From contig DAITMB010000001.1 of the NCBI GenBank assembly GCA_036835375.1, positions 62,001 through 126,000 on the forward strand: 64,000 bases of DNA, in the 5' to 3' direction. Source of the DNA: JANQTF01 sp036835375. Its GTDB lineage: Bacteria > Bacteroidota > Bacteroidia > J057. Of this stretch, positions 59,192 through 64,000 are shown piece by piece. The first letter of the stretch is position 1. The number at the start of each line of letters is the position of its first letter. Under the pieces are notes generated by a model. The model was not told the DNA's origin, made no database searches, and saw only the letters and a list, made by a program, of their open reading frames with translations. Made by a program: the position numbers and the translations under genes.

Positions 59192-60493
59192 TTAGTCTTG
59201 CGTGACTTGATGGAGCACATTTGCCATGAGACCTGCGGCTGATTTTCGGGTAAATGGCGAGATATTGCCCGAGCAAGTCATGGTTTCGCCTTGGAGGTAG
59301 CGCTGGTACCAAGTCAAAATCACGCGCTTCATTTTTTCTAAGTTCTGGAACCCACACACTTCGCCGGCCTCCGCACGCCCAATTACTTTTGCCGCGTCGC
59401 TTTCTTCCGGGCCGATACACAGGATGGGACGCCGGGCACCCAGATATTCATAGGTTTTGCCAGGAACGTGCCCCATGGCATTGGGAACATCATTGATGAG
59501 GAGGAGGAGAAAGCGCGCCCGCGTCAGGTAGTGAAGGGCTTCGCTGTGGGGCACATAATCGATTTTTTCTGTCAGCGCTAATAAGCCATTTTTCTCTAAG
59601 TCGCGAAAAACAACGTGATCGGCTTTGCCCACAAATCGAAAGCGAAGGACTTCTCTTAGCGCGGGAATCTCATGACAAAGCTCCCCAAACGCTTGCCAAA
59701 GGACTGGGCTATTCCGATCGTCATTCAGAAATCCGATGTAGTTGAATACAAATCCAGGTTCCGGCTTAGGTGGCACCGCTGGAAAGTCTTCCTCATCAAA
59801 TCCGTTGGTGATGACACTCGTGGATCGGGCACCTAAGTCGATGAACTCTTGCTGCCAAGTCCAGGTTACCGTCGTGAGCGCGGAGCAGTCTCGAACGACC
59901 TTGCGCTCAAGACTTTTGTGGCGCTGGTCCGCCCACCGCGTGAGCATGAGTTGATCGTAGAAATCAATGTTGGTCCAGGGGTCGCGGAAGTCTGCGATCC
60001 ATGGGGTCTTGTTTTCGCGGTGGATGTTGCGTGCAATGAGATGAACACTGTGCGGCGGCCCGGAAGAAATGATGGCATCGACAGGGTGGATGGCAAGCTG
60101 CTGTCGCAGAAATCGGGTTGCCGGGCGAATCCAAAAGGCGCGCGCATCAGGGATGAAAAAATTGCCGCGAATCCAGATGGAAAGCTTTTGGGTAAAACTC
60201 AGCCCCTTTTCTTCATTCATGAAGCCAGAATACACCTGCTCTTGCTTGCTTTGACCTATGAAGCGCTTGTACACCTCATAAGGCTCCCAGATCTCACTTT
60301 TCCATTCGACAGTACCCTCGGGCACATCAGCCAGCAAGGTCTCGTCCAGAATAGGATAAGCTGCGTCCTGGGCGGTAAACACGATGGGTTCCCACCCGAA
60401 ATCCCGCAAGTACTTTACGAGCTTTAGTACCCGCTGCACGCCCGCTCCGCCACTCGGTGGCCAGTAATATGTGATCAATAGCACCCGCTTCAT
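59192..60493 (-). CDS. GT4-like glycosyltransferase
   Basis: A 433-residue glycosyltransferase of the GT-B fold. The N-domain begins RVLLITYYWPPSGGAGVQRVLKL, the conserved G-G-x-G-V-x-R acceptor loop, and contains IISSGPPHSVHLIARNI. The C-domain has VITNGFDEEDFP, NYIGFLND and VPGKTYEYLGARRPILCIGP, the GT4-type E-x(7)-E-like donor site. Its pattern matches family 4 enzymes that add hexoses to glycans or lipids; the acceptor is unknown. There is no signal peptide or membrane span. The ATG at 60493 begins the first strand; an upstream start adds an unstructured stretch. It is divergent from the small membrane-protein gene. Confidence 0.8.
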   Translation of the reverse strand: MKRVLLITYYWPPSGGAGVQRVLKLVKYLRDFGWEPIVFTAQDAAYPILDETLLADVPEGTVEWKSEIWEPYEVYKRFIGQSKQEQVYSGFMNEEKGLSFTQKLSIWIRGNFFIPDARAFWIRPATRFLRQQLAIHPVDAIISSGPPHSVHLIARNIHRENKTPWIADFRDPWTNIDFYDQLMLTRWADQRHKSLERKVVRDCSALTTVTWTWQQEFIDLGARSTSVITNGFDEEDFPAVPPKPEPGFVFNYIGFLNDDRNSPVLWQAFGELCHEIPALREVLRFRFVGKADHVVFRDLEKNGLLALTEKIDYVPHSEALHYLTRARFLLLLINDVPNAMGHVPGKTYEYLGARRPILCIGPEESDAAKVIGRAEAGEVCGFQNLEKMKRVILTWYQRYLQGETMTCSGNISPFTRKSAAGLMANVLHQVTQD

Positions 60494-60643
60494 AGCCGAT
60501 AAAGGTAAATAATTCTGCGGGAGAACGCCCACGAAGCTGTGTTTGCAACATCCAAAACTGAATCAGGAATGGGAGATTTTTCTACCTTCGTTTGGTGATT
60601 TTTCGTGTTCACATCTTCCCTCCATTACAGCTTAAATGCTCAT

Positions 60644-61102
60644 ATGAAAACGCTTCAACTACTCGCCGCTATCCTTCTCGTGATCTCTCCCATGGGGATG
60701 AGCCGAGCCTCTCAGCTTTCCGCCACAGTCGCAGCGCAAGCGACAAGTACCGCACCGGTAGAGGTCGCCAGCCAGGCACTTGCATCCGAATCGCCCCAAA
60801 AATTTTTCATCAGAAAAAAATCTCCACGTGCTGAGAGTCGCACAGGGCTCTATGCGCTTCTGCTATCCATCATCGGGGGCCTTTCTATGATCTCCATCAT
60901 TGTCTTTACAGTACCACAAGCCGTGCTGATTCTCGGCGTGTTAGTCATTCTGGCAAGCTTTCTCCTAGCGGGGATCACATTCGTCCAAGACAAAGGACGC
61001 CCGCGCTCGCGGCAGTGGAAAATGGCCTTGATTTCCTTGTTTTTGGGAGGGCTGCCCCTTTTGCTCATTGGGCTGGTACTCTTGGGATTTTACTTGCAAT
61101 AG
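60644..61102 (+). CDS. Small multi-pass membrane protein
   Basis: A 152-residue protein with a signal peptide or first span (MKTLQLLAAILLVISPMGMS), a polar linker with a basic patch (FFIRKKSPRAESR) and about three hydrophobic spans: LYALLLSIIGGLSMISIIVF, AVLILGVLVILASFLLAGITFV, and LISLFLGGLPLLLIGLVLLG. This layout is common in Bacteroidota but I recognise no named family. The ATG at 60644 begins the signal. An imperfect -7 (TACCTTCG at 60583-60590) lies 53 bp upstream. It precedes another membrane gene by 126 bp on the same strand. Function unknown. Confidence 0.7.
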   Translation: MKTLQLLAAILLVISPMGMSRASQLSATVAAQATSTAPVEVASQALASESPQKFFIRKKSPRAESRTGLYALLLSIIGGLSMISIIVFTVPQAVLILGVLVILASFLLAGITFVQDKGRPRSRQWKMALISLFLGGLPLLLIGLVLLGFYLQ

Positions 61103-61228
61103 CAAGTAGAGGCGAGCGAAGTCTTACTGCTAGTTTGAGTGAGTAAGATCCTGGGATCCACAACTGTGTGTTGTTTGTACATCCAGAAATTTCTTGACTT
61201 CTGAGAAAATCTCTTGTAAGTTCTCTGC

Positions 61229-62263
61229 ATGGAAGAATTTTCTCCGTTTTGGTTTGCACTCGGTGGTTTTGTCTTGCTCTTGATGGGTTATCGAGCCGTG
61301 CGAAAAAAACGCATCATGGGTAGCTCTGGAAGCGAGCGCGGCCCTCGAGACCCTGGATTTTACCTGCGGGTGGGGGGATTTTGGATGGCTGGATTGCTTC
61401 TGATGGTCTTTGCTGCGATGACCTTTCATCAGCAATATGGCTGGGGAAGTGCCGCGGTGTATGTGCTGCTACTGGGCCTGATGATATGGATCATGCTTCG
61501 ATTCCGGAGTGTTCGGAGAGGCTTGGGGCTGGCCACAGTGAGTTTGCTTCAACCGAAAAAGCGCCGTACGAAGGCACAAGCGCAAGTCGCTTCACCCAAG
61601 GCTTGGGCGATTACTGCCGCGGCTTTGCCGGGTTACCTTCGGGGGCTGGATGCCACAACTCTGGCCGGCAGAAAAGTAACTGACGCCAATCAACGGCGTG
61701 CTCAAAAATGGCTTAAAGCGGTCTGGGAAGTCGATGATGCCGCTGAATTGGAAGAGGTGCAGGAATGGTTGATTGAAACGGGGCATCGAATTGAATTTTT
61801 TGATGAGATTCAGCGCTTTCAGGCATTTACGCCCGAGTTGAGAGAGGCTTATCTGGCTCGGCTGGAGAGCGGAGAAGAGCCCGTCGAATCTGATCAGGAA
61901 AGAGAAGAAATCAAGGCGAGAATCAATCTGGTGGAGCAAAAAGGCCAATCGCTCACTGACACAGGTTTTCTGGCTTGGGATTACATTCGCTACATCGACA
62001 ATTATCGAGCGGGCTACCTGGCCGGCTACGTCGAGGAAGAAGACGCCTGGGACGCGATACTGAGCGTCAGCCAAATCTTGCAAAGCAGGTATGACTCTTG
62101 GGAAGAGTGTGCCGAGGCATTCTTGATGGCCCGAGAATACTGGTCCTCGGTGGAAGTGGAGAAAGACGGAGAACTTTGGCAGAAAGCTTATTCCCGTTTG
62201 CGTGATCATCCTCAAAGTCCCTGGCGGAAGCTTCCATGGGAGATGCCGCTGTATCAGCGCTGA
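61229..62263 (+). CDS. Membrane protein with DUF1266 domain
   Basis: The product has 344 residues. The N-terminal 90 residues contain three hydrophobic segments (FWFALGGFVLLLMGY, GGFWMAGLLLMVFAAMTF, VYVLLLGLMIWIML). The C-terminal 200 residues match DUF1266: AQKWLKAVWEVDDAAELEEV, FLAWDYIRYIDNYRAGYLAGYVEEEDAWDAILSVSQ, and SWEECAEAFLMAREYWS. The function of DUF1266 is unknown. The ATG at 61229 follows only five bases behind a candidate promoter (TTG at 61194, TAAGTTCT at 61217-61224), so the transcript may be leaderless or the true start may lie elsewhere. Confidence 0.82.
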   Translation: MEEFSPFWFALGGFVLLLMGYRAVRKKRIMGSSGSERGPRDPGFYLRVGGFWMAGLLLMVFAAMTFHQQYGWGSAAVYVLLLGLMIWIMLRFRSVRRGLGLATVSLLQPKKRRTKAQAQVASPKAWAITAAALPGYLRGLDATTLAGRKVTDANQRRAQKWLKAVWEVDDAAELEEVQEWLIETGHRIEFFDEIQRFQAFTPELREAYLARLESGEEPVESDQEREEIKARINLVEQKGQSLTDTGFLAWDYIRYIDNYRAGYLAGYVEEEDAWDAILSVSQILQSRYDSWEECAEAFLMAREYWSSVEVEKDGELWQKAYSRLRDHPQSPWRKLPWEMPLYQR

Positions 62264-62719
62264 CCTTTTCCGAGACTTTTCTCGTTGAAAGGAGGGGAAT
62301 TCTAGTAAAGATATTTGAGGAAATAGAAGTAAAAAATGTCGTATTCGACCACATTCGTACGCTAAATGTAGTCAGTGAAATTTCGCTATTTGATCGGAAT
62401 ACGCTAATTTTGAATTTTGGGATATTGCTGTGATTGCGCTATTTTTTTTCACAAGGCTTTCTTTGCCTAAGCAAGTGAGAAAGATGTATGTGCCCGTCCT
62501 AAAATGTTGATTATCAGAGAAATGGGATTATTTCTTCGTGATCAGCCTTGTTCCTATTTTGTAAAGTTGACCAGAACTATTCATTCAATCGCCTCCTGGA
62601 ACCTTCCCCATCAAGAGTTGAATTGCGGATTTCGTATGGCACCGCAATAGAACATATTCACCACCGATTCACCTACGCCCTTCCGTTGGGAACCCCGCGG
62701 AAACAAACTCTAAATTTTC
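62264..62719 (+). other. 456-bp gap upstream of pckA
   Basis: AT-rich in its left half (62270-62480), with T and A runs but no frame that I accept. The pckA promoter should lie here; TATTTTGT near 62557 is the best, imperfect, -7 candidate. No RNA gene recognised. Confidence 0.4.
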
Positions 62720-64000
62720 ATGAAATCTGTTACTGCTGCTAACATCCTTGCAAACCTCACCCCAGCTTCTCTGGTAGAGAAGACCATCTTGCTCAATCAA
62801 GGTCACCTCGCCAGCACAGGGGCCTTGGTCGTGAAGACAGGCAAATTTACTGGTCGTTCCCCCAAAGACCGATTCATCGTCAAGGACGATAAGACGTCCA
62901 CTTTGGTAGATTGGGGCGCCGTCAACATTCCGATCAGTCCAGAGCATTATGAAAAGCTGTTTCACAAGGTTCGGACCTACATGGACGAGCGCGAAGAGTG
63001 TTTTTCAAGGGATGTATTTGCCTGCGCCAACCCCAATTATCGGCTGGGCATTCGCACCTACACCGAGTATCCGTGGCAGAGTCTGTTTGTGTACAACATG
63101 TTTTTGCGGCCAACTTCTAAGGAGCTGAGTAATTTCAAACCGGATTGGACCGTGTATGCTTTCCCCGGCCTCATGGCAGATCCGGCAGAAGATGGCACAC
63201 GGCAGGAAAACTTTGCAGTGATTAATTTCACCGAAAAGACCATTCTCATCGGCGGCACGGCCTACACAGGGGAGATCAAAAAGGGGATTTTTTCGGTATT
63301 GAATTTTCTTCTGCCCTCCGAAAGCCAGGTGCTCCCCATGCACTGCTCCGCCAATGTGGGCACTGCTGGAGACACTGCTTTATTTTTTGGGTTATCTGGC
63401 ACAGGTAAAACGACCCTCTCTAACGATCCAGAGCGTCGGCTGATCGGAGATGATGAGCATGGCTGGTCGCGTGAGAGTATTTTCAACTTTGAAGGCGGAT
63501 GCTACGCCAAGACGATTAACCTCTCCGAAACGAAGGAGCCACAGATCTTCCAAGCAATCAAGTTTGGGGCGTTGCTGGAAAATGTCACCTTCGAACCCGG
63601 CACCAACACGGCCAACTATGAGGATGAGTCGATTACGGAAAATACCCGGGTCAGCTATCCTATCTACCACATCGAAAATATTCTGTATCATTCTCGCGGG
63701 GATCTTCCAGAAAATATCTTTTTCCTTACCTGCGATGCATTTGGGGTATTGCCACCGATCAGTCGGCTGACGGTGGAGCAGGCCATGTATCACTTTCTGT
63801 CGGGCTACACCGCCAAGATCGCTGGTACCGAAGAAGGGGTGACGGAGCCTGAGGCAACTTTTTCTACCTGCTTTGGTGCGCCTTTCTTGCCCCTCCATCC
63901 CACGGAATACGCTCGTTTGCTCGGTGAAAAGCTCAAGAAAGGAAATCGAAGCGGAGATGGCAGTATCAATGTGTGGCTTGTTAACACTGGCTGGACGGGC
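62720..64000 (+). CDS. pckA: Phosphoenolpyruvate carboxykinase (ATP), 3' end cut by window edge
   Basis: Converts oxaloacetate and ATP to PEP in gluconeogenesis. The 427 residues in the window are roughly the first 80% of the enzyme and stay in frame to the edge. Landmarks: GKFTGRSPKDRF at about 41-52 (PEP/oxaloacetate binding), FPGLMADP, FAVINFTEKTILIGGTAYTGEIKK, HCSANVG (metal His), the P-loop GLSGTGKT at 224-231, and GDDEHGW at 243-249 (kinase-2 type acidic). The start is the ATG at 62720, and the first residues (KSVTAANILANLTPASLVEK) fit the family. The ATP-dependent type is chosen because of its size and P-loop spacing. No terminator is in view. Confidence 0.96.
   Translation, partial: MKSVTAANILANLTPASLVEKTILLNQGHLASTGALVVKTGKFTGRSPKDRFIVKDDKTSTLVDWGAVNIPISPEHYEKLFHKVRTYMDEREECFSRDVFACANPNYRLGIRTYTEYPWQSLFVYNMFLRPTSKELSNFKPDWTVYAFPGLMADPAEDGTRQENFAVINFTEKTILIGGTAYTGEIKKGIFSVLNFLLPSESQVLPMHCSANVGTAGDTALFFGLSGTGKTTLSNDPERRLIGDDEHGWSRESIFNFEGGCYAKTINLSETKEPQIFQAIKFGALLENVTFEPGTNTANYEDESITENTRVSYPIYHIENILYHSRGDLPENIFFLTCDAFGVLPPISRLTVEQAMYHFLSGYTAKIAGTEEGVTEPEATFSTCFGAPFLPLHPTEYARLLGEKLKKGNRSGDGSINVWLVNTGWTG

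Overview
The window is about 64 kb of chromosomal DNA (roughly 50% GC) from a member of the Bacteroidota. Four signs support this. There is a PorU-type sortase of the type IX secretion system. Several promoters match the Bacteroidota -7 consensus TAnnTTTG, with little sign of Shine-Dalgarno sequences. Short lipoproteins are abundant, and there are families typical of the phylum (DUF4286, a bacterial GGGP synthase, a Big_5-type lipoprotein, a PstS-like lipoprotein next to a TPR protein). Genus cannot be fixed from sequence reading alone. I see no rRNA, tRNA, CRISPR array, prophage or insertion sequence. The left edge cuts a pseC-like aminotransferase and the right edge cuts pckA.

Layout. 1-10.8 kb, mostly minus strand: partial pseC; a three-repeat protein with a nucleoside-deoxyribosyltransferase/TIR-like end; an MBL-fold hydrolase (plus strand); DUF1415; guaB with a perfect inverted repeat in its leader; a UPF0104 membrane protein; an M48 protease paired with a PrcB-domain lipoprotein; DUF4286. 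11-16.2 kb: tsf (without rpsB), pyrH, an rRNA-methyltransferase-like gene, an App1-like phosphatase and an SGNH lipoprotein. A 100-N assembly gap lies at 16200-16299, flanked on both sides by the same 16 bases. 16.3-26.4 kb: M1 aminopeptidase, small lipoprotein, metG, htpG, acyltransferase and a large FAD/Fe-S oxidoreductase. 26.6-31.6 kb: an ECF-like sigma factor with a membrane partner, a DbpA-like helicase with a DEGD motif, and an EEP hydrolase.

31.7-42.7 kb: TPR protein with PstS-like lipoprotein, a lone nuoN, two GT2 glycosyltransferases, GGGP synthase, a lipoprotein, an FAH-family enzyme overlapping an M23 peptidase. 42.9-50 kb: porU, two secreted unknowns and a Big_5-type lipoprotein. 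50.1-57.8 kb: a 1376-residue DUF4011-like/AAA helicase ending in a nuclease-like domain, then a NatAB-type ABC transporter followed by pspA and a second gene that looks like the C-terminal half of PspA. 57.9-64 kb: a secreted unknown, a GT4-like glycosyltransferase, two small-family membrane proteins and pckA.

Most of the window is housekeeping and envelope biology. The least ordinary items are the three-repeat effector-like protein (442-2202), the PspA/half-PspA pair (56612-57795), the helicase-nuclease (50097-54227), the sigma/membrane-protein pair (26589-28761) and the inverted repeats with 9-nt spacers in front of guaB and htpG.
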